From contig JAQGOK010000027.1 of the NCBI GenBank assembly GCA_028293645.1, positions 1 to 41,783 on the forward strand: DNA of 41,783 nt, in the 5' to 3' direction. The notes under the pieces were generated by a model, which saw only the letters and a program-made list of their open reading frames with translations, did not search any database and had not been told where the DNA came from. Source of the DNA: Chthoniobacter sp. (GTDB taxonomy: Bacteria; Verrucomicrobiota; Verrucomicrobiia; Chthoniobacterales; Chthoniobacteraceae). Below, piece after piece: positions 34,975-41,783 of the stretch (position 1 is the stretch's first letter; each line of letters opens with the position of its first letter). The translations under genes were made by a program, and so were the position numbers.

Positions 34975-35774
34975 AAGTTGTCTCCGGGACGAGGTGGAAA
35001 AAGGGAACGCCGGGCGCGTTTCGCAGCGGCGGGTTTGGGAGCAGTTTCGCTCGGTTCCTCGGCGGCCTCGCGAACGTCTGAGCTGCGGGGCTCGAGCGAG
35101 GCATCGACCGGGCCGAGTTCAATCGCGTCTGCGGCGCTGTAGTGCCACCACTCATCCTGGATGTGCCGGAATCCCGCATCCGACATGGCCCGTTTCAACA
35201 GCTTCAGATTCGCCGCGATCTCCGGATTGCTGCCGCGATAATCGTAGCGCGCGGCGGCCGTGAAAGCGTCGAAGTCAGTCGGCATCGGAACGTCGCGGCC
35301 GAGATTGTCCGCGAGCGTCACGTCCACCGCTGCGCCCCACGAGTGCATCGAGCCGGTGGCGCTCGGCTCGACCACAAAGGCGCGATCCCGCACCCGATCC
35401 CACAAGACGCGTTGCGCCCACGACGGGCGATAGGCGTCCCATACTTTGAGCAGGAAGCCCTTCGCTGCGACGGTTCGCTGCGCCTGATTCAGCCGAGCCG
35501 CCACGCTTTCTCGGAGCAAGGCCCGCGCGCCTGCAGGATAGATCAGGCGGCCGGTGATGTTGCGAGTCGTGGCGTAGCGCAATTCGATCACCACGCCTGG
35601 GCAGGCGATCGCCAGATCAACCAGGGGCTCTTTATAACGCGCCGGAGCAACGGCCACGCGCCGCGGTACGATCTTCGGCGCGAGCGAAGATCGCTCCGCT
35701 GCAGTCGCGCTGAAGTTGGTGAAGGCCAGTGCGATGGCAAGCGCGTGCCAGTGGAATGCGAAAACCCGGAGCAT
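34971..35774 (-). CDS. D-alanyl-D-alanine dipeptidase (VanX/DdpX, M15D)
   Basis: A 267-residue zinc dipeptidase with an N-terminal signal (about 1-26), so periplasmic. The catalytic set is intact: R116 (YRP), zinc ligands H144 and D151 (SMHSWGAAVD, 7 apart as in VanX) and H211, with general base E208 (DEWWH). The last about 45 residues are Pro/Ala/Arg-rich and look disordered. A periplasmic, non-resistance role in peptidoglycan turnover or D-Ala recovery is more likely than vancomycin resistance because no VanH/VanA genes are present. It is the first gene of a leftward operon, divergent from the SGNH/MBOAT genes. Confidence 0.9.
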   Translation of the reverse strand: MLRVFAFHWHALAIALAFTNFSATAAERSSLAPKIVPRRVAVAPARYKEPLVDLAIACPGVVIELRYATTRNITGRLIYPAGARALLRESVAARLNQAQRTVAAKGFLLKVWDAYRPSWAQRVLWDRVRDRAFVVEPSATGSMHSWGAAVDVTLADNLGRDVPMPTDFDAFTAAARYDYRGSNPEIAANLKLLKRAMSDAGFRHIQDEWWHYSAADAIELGPVDASLEPRSSDVREAAEEPSETAPKPAAAKRARRSLFPPRPGDNL

Positions 35775-35844
35775 GAGCGCGCGTTGTTAGCGGAAGCTCA
35801 GAGCTTTGTCATCCGTGACACTCGCCGCGTGGCGGCCAATTTCC

Positions 35845-35872
35845 TTGCGGCACTTTGGAGCGATTCTAGTAT
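35845..35872 (+). promoter_or_regulatory. Candidate promoter for the SGNH/MBOAT operon
   Basis: TTGCGG (35845-35850), a 16-bp spacer and TAGTAT (35867-35872) point toward the SGNH gene. Transcription would begin at about 35879-35880, on the GTG start itself, implying a leaderless message if both calls are right. Confidence 0.35.
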
Positions 35873-35879
35873 CCGCCGC

Positions 35880-36935
35880 GTGACTCACCCCGCCGCACCG
35901 GTTGCGGCCGACGTTCCCATTCCCAGACCTCCACGCCGCGCCGGTTCGCAGCTCCTGAGTGCCGTTTGTTTCGGTGCGGCGTTTGCCTGCGTGTGTGCGG
36001 CTCTTGGCTGGGCGAGCCCCTTTCCGGAGGTGCCTGGGATCGCTCCAAAGTGGACTTATTTCCAGCAGCGTCGGGAGCAATTCAACGTGGTGTTTCTCGG
36101 ATCGAGCCGCTTTTTCCACCAGATCATCCCGGCGCAGTTCGATGCGGCTGTCGCGGCTGCGGGCGGTCCGGCCACGCGTTCGTTCAACTTCGCCTACGAC
36201 GGAATGTGGCCGCCCGAGAGCTACTATCTGGTGCGACAAATCCTCGCCACGCGGCCCCCGCAGCTGAAGTGGTTGGTGATCGATCTCATGGACATCAATG
36301 CGCAGCTCGACAGCCGCAATAACTCCACGATGCGCATGACCTACTGGCACGACGCACAGCACACCTGGATGGCACTGCGGGAAGTCTTTGCCTCACGTCA
36401 GCGCTGGTCAATCCGTCAAGGCTTGCTGCTGCAACACAGTCGGCTCTGGCTGACTCGTGTTACCCAGCTCGGCAGAGGATCGGACCTTCTCGGCGAACGA
36501 CTCAATCCTCGTGGACCGAGGAAAAAGCCCTACTCGTGGACCGCTCATGAGGGTTTCGAAGTCGGCCCGGAACGCCAGATGGAAGGTGCGGCTCGCGACG
36601 AATTCGAACGGACCGTGGCTGGCCTGCGCAAGGGACTGCGCCCCTTTCCGGTGCGGCCACTTTTTCGCGACGCACTGACGGATCTGATCGCCGATGTCCG
36701 GGCGGCGGGAGTTGAGCCGATCTTTGTCATCGCCCCGACGATCAACCCTCGGGAGAACTTCGTGGATCTGCCAAGCGGCGCACCGCTCGTCGCCTTGAAC
36801 GATCCCGTCGAGTATCCGGAACTGTTCGCGTCCGAGTTTCACTACGACCCCTGGCATCTGAACGGAGCCGGTGCGATCCGCTTCACCGACCTATTGGCAA
36901 AGCGTTTCATCGCGCACACGCAGCGCCAGCCATGA
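35880..36935 (+). CDS. Membrane-anchored SGNH-like protein (first of two paralogues)
   Basis: A 351-residue protein with a proline-rich N-terminus, one membrane helix at about 22-44 and a periplasmic-type domain. The Ser-containing motif FLGSSRFFH (S75/S76) and a C-terminal D323-P-W-H326 match block I and block V of SGNH/GDSL hydrolases and DHHW-like acyl-transfer partners. Start is the GTG at 35880; a GTG at 35829 is also in frame. A longer frame going back to 35142 lies antisense to the dipeptidase and is rejected. Downstream are a paralogue (4-bp overlap) and an MBOAT protein, so I infer transfer of acyl groups to a glycan. Confidence 0.72.
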   Translation: MTHPAAPVAADVPIPRPPRRAGSQLLSAVCFGAAFACVCAALGWASPFPEVPGIAPKWTYFQQRREQFNVVFLGSSRFFHQIIPAQFDAAVAAAGGPATRSFNFAYDGMWPPESYYLVRQILATRPPQLKWLVIDLMDINAQLDSRNNSTMRMTYWHDAQHTWMALREVFASRQRWSIRQGLLLQHSRLWLTRVTQLGRGSDLLGERLNPRGPRKKPYSWTAHEGFEVGPERQMEGAARDEFERTVAGLRKGLRPFPVRPLFRDALTDLIADVRAAGVEPIFVIAPTINPRENFVDLPSGAPLVALNDPVEYPELFASEFHYDPWHLNGAGAIRFTDLLAKRFIAHTQRQP

Positions 36936-38050
36936 ACTGTTTTCCGCGTATCTTTCGCGTGTTCCGGGGAGGTTTCTGCCTGTTGCTGTTCGCGATCGCC
37001 TTTTGCATCGTGTGCGCGCTGATCGGGAAGGCGCTCCCGTTCCCAGAGATTCCAATCGTTTCGCAGAAGCTGCTCCAGATGGAGGAGCGGCATGACGACT
37101 ACGACACGCTCTTCATCGGATCGAGCCGCATCCATTACCAGGTCATCCCGACGCTGTTTGACCGACTCGCGGCCGAACAAGGCTTCCCCACACGCTCGTT
37201 CAACGCCGGAGTTGCCGGAATGCGGCCGCCGGAAGACGGCTACTTTCTTGATCGGATATTACAAAAGCCGCCGAAGAATCTGCGCTGGGTCTTCATCGAA
37301 CTCGCGAGCATTCGGCTCAATGTCGGTGAGGAGAAGAAGCAGACGATGCGCGCGCAGTATTGGCACGACTGGCCGCGGCTGACGATGCTCTGGCGGCGGG
37401 CCACAACGCTGAAGCCGGTCTCAAAGAAGAAGGACACCTGGAAGCGTGCGGCGAAGGAACTGGCGGAATCGATGGGCGAGTTTCTCGATCACCTCGAACT
37501 GTTCGTGCGGCATCAAACCAATTTCGGACGAGGCACGATCCTGACCTCGCGCCTGTTGTCGAAGGCGCGTCCCGCGAAGCCGCGCCGACTGGTAGGTGCG
37601 CTCGGCGAGAACTTCGCGGGATGGATTCCCACTGGGCGCCCCGAGGAGATGATCCCCGAAAATCGGGCGACCTACGATCAGGAGCTAGCGGAACGCCGCG
37701 CCCAGCCGGCCGTGAGAGATCTGGCCGATCCGGTGAGCCAGCAGGCGCTGGAGACGATGATCGCGAAGGTTGAGCGGCTCGGAGCCACGGCGATCCTGGT
37801 CGTTCCTCCGACTACCAACAAAAGGAACTTCTTCCCGCGGCCGGAGCGGGAGCAACGGAGCATCGTGCTCGATTTCGGTGAACTCGATCGGCACCCGGAG
37901 CTTTTCACGCACGAAAACCGGCTCGATTCGGACCACGTGAATACCGCGGGCGCGCACGTCTTCACCAGGATCCTGGTGCAGCGCTGGGTCGAAGAACTCA
38001 GGGCAAGGCGGCATCCGGAACCGCACGTTCCTGCACCTGCCGCCCTCTGA
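36932..38050 (+). CDS. Membrane-anchored SGNH-like protein (second paralogue)
   Basis: A 372-residue protein homologous to its upstream neighbour. It has a membrane helix at about 14-34, LPFPEIP in the same position as SPFPEVP, FIGSSRIHYQVIPTLFD (S64/S65) and a C-terminal D332-x-x-H335 followed by NTAGAHVF. Conserved features in both copies point to a shared fold rather than decay. The ATG overlaps the previous stop (ATGA). It precedes the MBOAT acyltransferase by 82 bp. The pair could act as a heterodimer or on different sugar positions. Confidence 0.75.
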   Translation: MNCFPRIFRVFRGGFCLLLFAIAFCIVCALIGKALPFPEIPIVSQKLLQMEERHDDYDTLFIGSSRIHYQVIPTLFDRLAAEQGFPTRSFNAGVAGMRPPEDGYFLDRILQKPPKNLRWVFIELASIRLNVGEEKKQTMRAQYWHDWPRLTMLWRRATTLKPVSKKKDTWKRAAKELAESMGEFLDHLELFVRHQTNFGRGTILTSRLLSKARPAKPRRLVGALGENFAGWIPTGRPEEMIPENRATYDQELAERRAQPAVRDLADPVSQQALETMIAKVERLGATAILVVPPTTNKRNFFPRPEREQRSIVLDFGELDRHPELFTHENRLDSDHVNTAGAHVFTRILVQRWVEELRARRHPEPHVPAPAAL

Positions 38051-38132
38051 TTCCCTTCGCATCGGCCGAGTCGCTCGTGAACAACGCTGACACGTTCCGC
38101 GATTCTCCATAACGTCGCCGGCTTTTCCGCTC

Positions 38133-39671
38133 ATGCTGTTCGTCCAATTCCGGTTTCTCGTCTTCTTCCTGATCGTTTTCGCGATCCATTGGATGCTGCG
38201 CGGGAATACTGCACGGAAGATTTGGTTGCTGATTTGCAGCCACTTCTTCTACGCCTGCCTTTTCCTCGGCGGGCCGGACAGCGCTGCCTCAGACGCCTTT
38301 CCGCCCTGGACGTTTTACACGGCGCTCACGGAAGGTCGGCCTTTGCCGACGGGGTGGTGGTTTCCCTTCGTGCTCTGGGGCTCGACCATCATGGACTACG
38401 TGGTCGGGTTGGGCATCGGCAACGCGAACAATGATGGGCGGCGCAAAGCGTGGTTGTTCGTGTCCCTCGCGGTGAATCTCGGCGTTCTCGCGTTCTTCAA
38501 GTACTTCAACTGGGGCATCGATTCGGTGTATGCCGCGCTCGATTGGTTCGGGCTGCACACCAGCAAGTGGACGCTGGCGATCTTCCTGCCTTACGGGATC
38601 AGCTTCTACACGTTCCAATCGATGAGTTACTCCATCGACGTCTATCGGCGGCGGATGGAGCCGGTGCGCAGCTTCCTCGATCTCGCGTTTTTCATCTCGT
38701 TTTTCCCGCAGCTCGTCGCCGGTCCGATCGTTCGCGCGATGACTTTTCTGCCGCAGGTCTCCGTGAAGCGAGTCTGGGCGAACGTGAACGTGCGCGCGTG
38801 TCTCGCACTCTTCTTCATCGGCTTCGTGAAGAAGGCCTGCATTTCCGAAAACGTCGCGCCGATCGTGGACGCCTATTTCGCCTCGCCGGGCCGCTACGAT
38901 CTCTATTCCAGCTTCATCGGCGTCATCTTCTACGCGGTACAAATCTACTGCGATTTCAGCGGCTACACCGACATGGCCATCGCCTGCTCACGCCTGCTCG
39001 GCTACGAGCTCACGCTGAATTTCGACTTCCCGTATTTCTCGCGAAACATCACCGAGTTCTGGCGAAAGTGGCACATCTCGCTGAGCACGTGGTTGCGGGA
39101 TTACCTCTATATTTCCCTCGGCGGAAATCGCGGCTCGAAGCTGTTCACGTATCGCAACCTGATGATCACGATGCTCCTCGGCGGGCTCTGGCACGGCGCG
39201 TCGTGGACGTTTGTGATTTGGGGCGGCATGCATGGGCTCGCGCTCGTCGTGCATCGTGAATGGCAGCGTCTCACCGAGAATGCGGGCGCCACATTCCACA
39301 AGGTCATGAGCTGGATCGCAGTCCCGCTGACCTTCTATTGGATCCTGATCACCTGGGTGTTCTTCCGCGCGCAGAACGTATATGACGAAAAGACGCGGGA
39401 ACTGAAAACGAGCGGGTTTGCGATCGCTCGGGAAGTGCTCGATGCGATCTGCCTTTTCGACTCGCACGGTCCCCGGAGCTTTAGCCTGAGCTGCCTCTGG
39501 CTATTGATGGGGCTTGCGGTCATCCACTACGCCAATTCGCGTCGGTGGCTGGCGAACTGGTGGCAGCGGATCCCGGACTGGGCATTCTCCGCGCTGTTGG
39601 GAGCTGGGTTTGCGGCCGCGCTGTTTTTCGTCCCGGCGAAATACAAGCCGTTCATCTACTTCCAGTTTTAG
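38133..39671 (+). CDS. MBOAT-family O-acyltransferase (AlgI/PatA-like)
   Basis: A 512-residue polytopic membrane acyltransferase. It starts MLFVQFRFLVFFLIVF, and contains FLPYGISFYTFQSMSYSIDVYR, DFPYFSRNITEFWRKWHISL with H314, H354 in GGLWHGASWTF and the catalytic-type histidine in GGMHG (H367). These proteins pass acyl groups (usually acetyl) across the inner membrane to a periplasmic SGNH-type partner that acylates alginate, cellulose, peptidoglycan or exopolysaccharide. A 20-30-residue extra stretch after the second helix (about 46-75) is unlike AlgI. The two upstream SGNH-like proteins are the probable partners. The glycan is unknown. Confidence 0.92.
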   Translation: MLFVQFRFLVFFLIVFAIHWMLRGNTARKIWLLICSHFFYACLFLGGPDSAASDAFPPWTFYTALTEGRPLPTGWWFPFVLWGSTIMDYVVGLGIGNANNDGRRKAWLFVSLAVNLGVLAFFKYFNWGIDSVYAALDWFGLHTSKWTLAIFLPYGISFYTFQSMSYSIDVYRRRMEPVRSFLDLAFFISFFPQLVAGPIVRAMTFLPQVSVKRVWANVNVRACLALFFIGFVKKACISENVAPIVDAYFASPGRYDLYSSFIGVIFYAVQIYCDFSGYTDMAIACSRLLGYELTLNFDFPYFSRNITEFWRKWHISLSTWLRDYLYISLGGNRGSKLFTYRNLMITMLLGGLWHGASWTFVIWGGMHGLALVVHREWQRLTENAGATFHKVMSWIAVPLTFYWILITWVFFRAQNVYDEKTRELKTSGFAIAREVLDAICLFDSHGPRSFSLSCLWLLMGLAVIHYANSRRWLANWWQRIPDWAFSALLGAGFAAALFFVPAKYKPFIYFQF

Positions 39672-39934
39672 CGGCGAAGCCGGCTCGGTGTTTCACGGCA
39701 ATATCACGGGAGGACCGGAAGCGAGTGGCAGCAGGGTGGCCGGCCGCGCATCCGGCTCCGCGAGCGCCAGGGCGGGCTCGGAGGATCGGTATCCATTGAT
39801 CAAAGTGATGCGGCCTTCGAAATCCTCCCACGAGCGCAGACAGGCTCTCCACCCAGTCGCCGGAGAGCGAGCAGGGATGCTTGCGTCCTAGACATCGCGA
39901 CTGAGTAGGGGTAGGGATCAGCGTCCCCTGCTAA

Positions 39935-41783
39935 ATGAATTATCTCCCCCTCTGCAGCCGCCCTGTTTTCCTTAGCACCGCCGCAGTAGCGCTCGCTCTC
40001 GGGCTGGCGATTCCCGCAGCCTCGGCGGTGGATTACACCTGGAGTGGCGGGAGCGGCGCGCAGCTTTGGAGCACGCCCGGCAACTGGAGTGGGGGACCGG
40101 TCCCCAATGGAACAGATCCGACGGCGAATTTGATTTTCGGCGGGAACGTCGGCGCAGCGCCTGCGCCCGGGACGAGTTACATCGCGACGAACGATATTCC
40201 CGCTTCGCCGTTCCTCCTGAACCGGCTCACTTTACAAGCCACGGACGCGGCCCCCGCGACCTCGAATCTGGAGCAGACACTGGCGGGCAATCCGCTCCGC
40301 TTCACCGGCGCCTCTGCTCAGATTTTGCAGAATGGCACAGCCGCCTTCGTGATCAACAACGCGATCCAGCTAGGCGCCCCGCTGACGCTTGGCGGGGCAG
40401 GCTCTACGGTCACTCTGAATGGGGCGATCTCCGGGACACAGGACATCATCAAGAACGGCGCCAGCACCTTTCGTTTCGGATCGCTGAGCGACACGTCGGC
40501 CGCCGTGAACGCCTGGTTCGGGACGTTGACGATTAACGACGGAACGGTGCGCTTTAATAACAACGCGCGCACGGCTCCGACTGCTCTGCGGTCCAATCCG
40601 GTGAACTTCGGCGGTGCCGCCGGCGCGCAGATCACCACACTTTTCAAGCGCGCCGGTGCGGCTGCGAATCAGGATCCCGATTCCTCTCTCCGCCTCGGCA
40701 CGCTGAATGGCACCGCCGGCCTCGTGGAGGCGCGGCGCTCGACGTCGGTGGCGAATGCCTTGGCGGGTGGCACCATCGTCATCACCGCTCTGGCCGATGG
40801 AGTTTACGGGGGGAACATCCGCAATATCGATGACGCAACAGTCCCTGCGCTTGAACAGGAAGAGGCGGACTTCATCGTGCGCGGAATTGCCAATCAGACG
40901 CTGAATGGGGGAACGCTGCAGATTGCCAAAGATGTGATCGTCGGCCGCGGGGCGACTTTGACTCTGCGGCAGGCTGCCACATTGAGCGGCCAGGCCTCTG
41001 GCGCGATCGTCGTCGCGGGCGGGACCTTCGTGATGGATAACACCATGGGAACGATCGCCGCCTTTGACGGGCGCTTGCGGAACAGCGGCGGCACGGGATT
41101 GGAAACGGTCGGTGGCGGGAAATTTTCTTTGATCGGCAATGCCACCACCGCGGTCCGCGAAGTGATTACGCGCCTTCAACTCGGCAGTGCCGGCACCAGT
41201 ACCCTCGCTCCCGGCAAGCCGCGGTCCGGTGCGCTGACGATCAACGTGACCAAACCAGGGACGGCGGCGACCTCGCTGACTCTCTCCACTTACCTGCGAG
41301 ACGGCGCCACGGCTGCGCCGGCGAACACTGTCGATTTCACCGCAAACGACGGCACCACTGTGCTCGGGGAGAACTCAGGGATTGGGATCTCTGGCAACCC
41401 GCGCATTCTCTTCACGACTGCGCCCGTCCTTTTCAACAGCTTGATCGGCAACAACGACTCCGCAGCAAACGCGTCATCGGTCGGCTGGGCCACGGTCAAC
41501 GGTTCGCATTTCGCTACCTACAACTCGACGAACGGAGTGCAGAGGGTCAGTACGTCCGCCTTCAACGGTGTCAGCAATGTGGCTGCGAATCAGCTGCTGG
41601 ATGCGGCTGGCACGATGGCAGGTGCCGTCGCGCTCAATTCTTTGCGGATCGCACCGACTGCGCTGGGCTTCAGCCTCAGCATCACGGGCAGCGGTAACTT
41701 GAACACCAACGCCATCATTCACGCGGGCGACCATGACTATGCAGTCGTGAACACCGGGGGTGGAACGGGTGGGCTCGGTGCCG
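39935..41783 (+). CDS. Large secreted beta-strand-repeat (autotransporter-associated repeat) protein, N-terminal part
   Basis: An open frame of 616 codons from ATG 39935 runs off the right edge with no stop. It starts with a signal peptide (VALALGLAIPAASA, cleavage about residue 32) and then VDYTWSGGSGAQLWSTPGNW, the common opening of verrucomicrobial 'autotransporter-associated beta-strand repeat' proteins. The rest is a Gly/Asn/Thr/Ala-rich run of short strands such as GTLTINDGTVRFNNNA, QTLNGGTLQIAKDV and GATLTLRQAA, typical of a beta-helix. These proteins are surface or secreted and often end in a PEP-CTERM or autotransporter domain, which is not visible here. A small AGGGG/CCCCT hairpin lies just upstream (39907-39929). 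Confidence 0.85.
   Translation, partial: MNYLPLCSRPVFLSTAAVALALGLAIPAASAVDYTWSGGSGAQLWSTPGNWSGGPVPNGTDPTANLIFGGNVGAAPAPGTSYIATNDIPASPFLLNRLTLQATDAAPATSNLEQTLAGNPLRFTGASAQILQNGTAAFVINNAIQLGAPLTLGGAGSTVTLNGAISGTQDIIKNGASTFRFGSLSDTSAAVNAWFGTLTINDGTVRFNNNARTAPTALRSNPVNFGGAAGAQITTLFKRAGAAANQDPDSSLRLGTLNGTAGLVEARRSTSVANALAGGTIVITALADGVYGGNIRNIDDATVPALEQEEADFIVRGIANQTLNGGTLQIAKDVIVGRGATLTLRQAATLSGQASGAIVVAGGTFVMDNTMGTIAAFDGRLRNSGGTGLETVGGGKFSLIGNATTAVREVITRLQLGSAGTSTLAPGKPRSGALTINVTKPGTAATSLTLSTYLRDGATAAPANTVDFTANDGTTVLGENSGIGISGNPRILFTTAPVLFNSLIGNNDSAANASSVGWATVNGSHFATYNSTNGVQRVSTSAFNGVSNVAANQLLDAAGTMAGAVALNSLRIAPTALGFSLSITGSGNLNTNAIIHAGDHDYAVVNTGGGTGGLGA

Noticed and set aside
34971-35774. Vancomycin resistance gene
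   Set aside because: VanX-like sequence alone; no VanH, VanA/B or VanRS genes, and a housekeeping dipeptidase role is more likely.
35142-35879. N-terminal extension of the first SGNH protein
   Set aside because: It is antisense to the VanX-like gene and has antisense-type composition; the GTG at 35880 fits the membrane-anchor architecture.
39652-39891. Small frames between the MBOAT gene and the beta-strand-repeat gene
   Set aside because: Arg/Ala-rich translations on both strands without similarity or start signals; the 263-bp gap appears non-coding.

Overview
The window is about 62% GC with densely packed genes, and it looks like chromosomal DNA from a member of the Verrucomicrobiota, probably near the Chthoniobacterales/Spartobacteria. 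This rests on the gene complement rather than on any marker RNA: a long GspD with low-complexity linkers, an 'autotransporter-associated beta-strand repeat' surface protein, a serine hydrolase-NamZ fusion, a tandem NDK-like protein, SGNH/MBOAT acylation genes and a short secreted protein resembling a verrucomicrobial secretin-type N-domain. I see no rRNA, tRNA, CRISPR array, transposase or prophage gene. The clade assignment is an inference.

Layout. 1-5.7 kb: a purine/ureide degradation island. A leftward, tightly overlapping operon reads uraD, uraH, allC-like, allB, allE-like and a DUF6986 gene cut by the left edge; a second M20 amidohydrolase diverges from it. Together these can convert 5-hydroxyisourate through allantoin, allantoate, ureidoglycine and ureidoglycolate to glyoxylate, CO2 and ammonia. 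Urate oxidase is not in the window. 5.7-11.4 kb: gspD, gspE and a GH76 alpha-mannanase-like secreted enzyme, all leftward. 11.7-16.6 kb (rightward): a tandem nucleoside diphosphate kinase-like protein, a class I aminotransferase, a flavin-dependent halogenase-like protein and a PhzF-family isomerase. 16.6-17.7 kb (leftward): thioredoxin and a proline-rich membrane-anchored protein with repeated K-x-E-T-x-R-I-x-L-P motifs. 17.9-18.9 kb: a sugar-nucleotide epimerase.

18.9-23.5 kb (leftward): an ABC exporter permease, two coiled-coil C-tail membrane proteins, gatC and gatA. 23.6-31.5 kb (leftward): an RND efflux pump and its lipoprotein adaptor, a serine hydrolase-NamZ peptidoglycan recycling fusion, a NUDIX hydrolase and a 79-residue protein that resembles a zinc-less anti-sigma domain. 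31.5-31.9 kb is the only long non-coding stretch. It holds a mirrored 28-bp element, then a separate hairpin-forming repeat with a purine-rich loop, ahead of a divergent ECF-like sigma factor.

32.6-35.8 kb (leftward): a VanX-type D-Ala-D-Ala dipeptidase, an FAH-family hydrolase, a DUF4126 membrane protein and a small secreted protein. 35.9-39.7 kb (rightward): two paralogous membrane-anchored SGNH-like proteins and an MBOAT acyltransferase, probably an envelope or exopolysaccharide O-acylation unit. 39.9 kb to the end: the N-terminal 616 residues of a large beta-strand-repeat surface protein, open at the right edge.

The strongest candidates for something new are the mirrored-promoter sigma/anti-sigma-like pair, the DUF6986 enzyme at the glyoxylate end of the purine operon, the halogenase-like protein with altered active-site motifs, and the ETxRIxLP-repeat protein.
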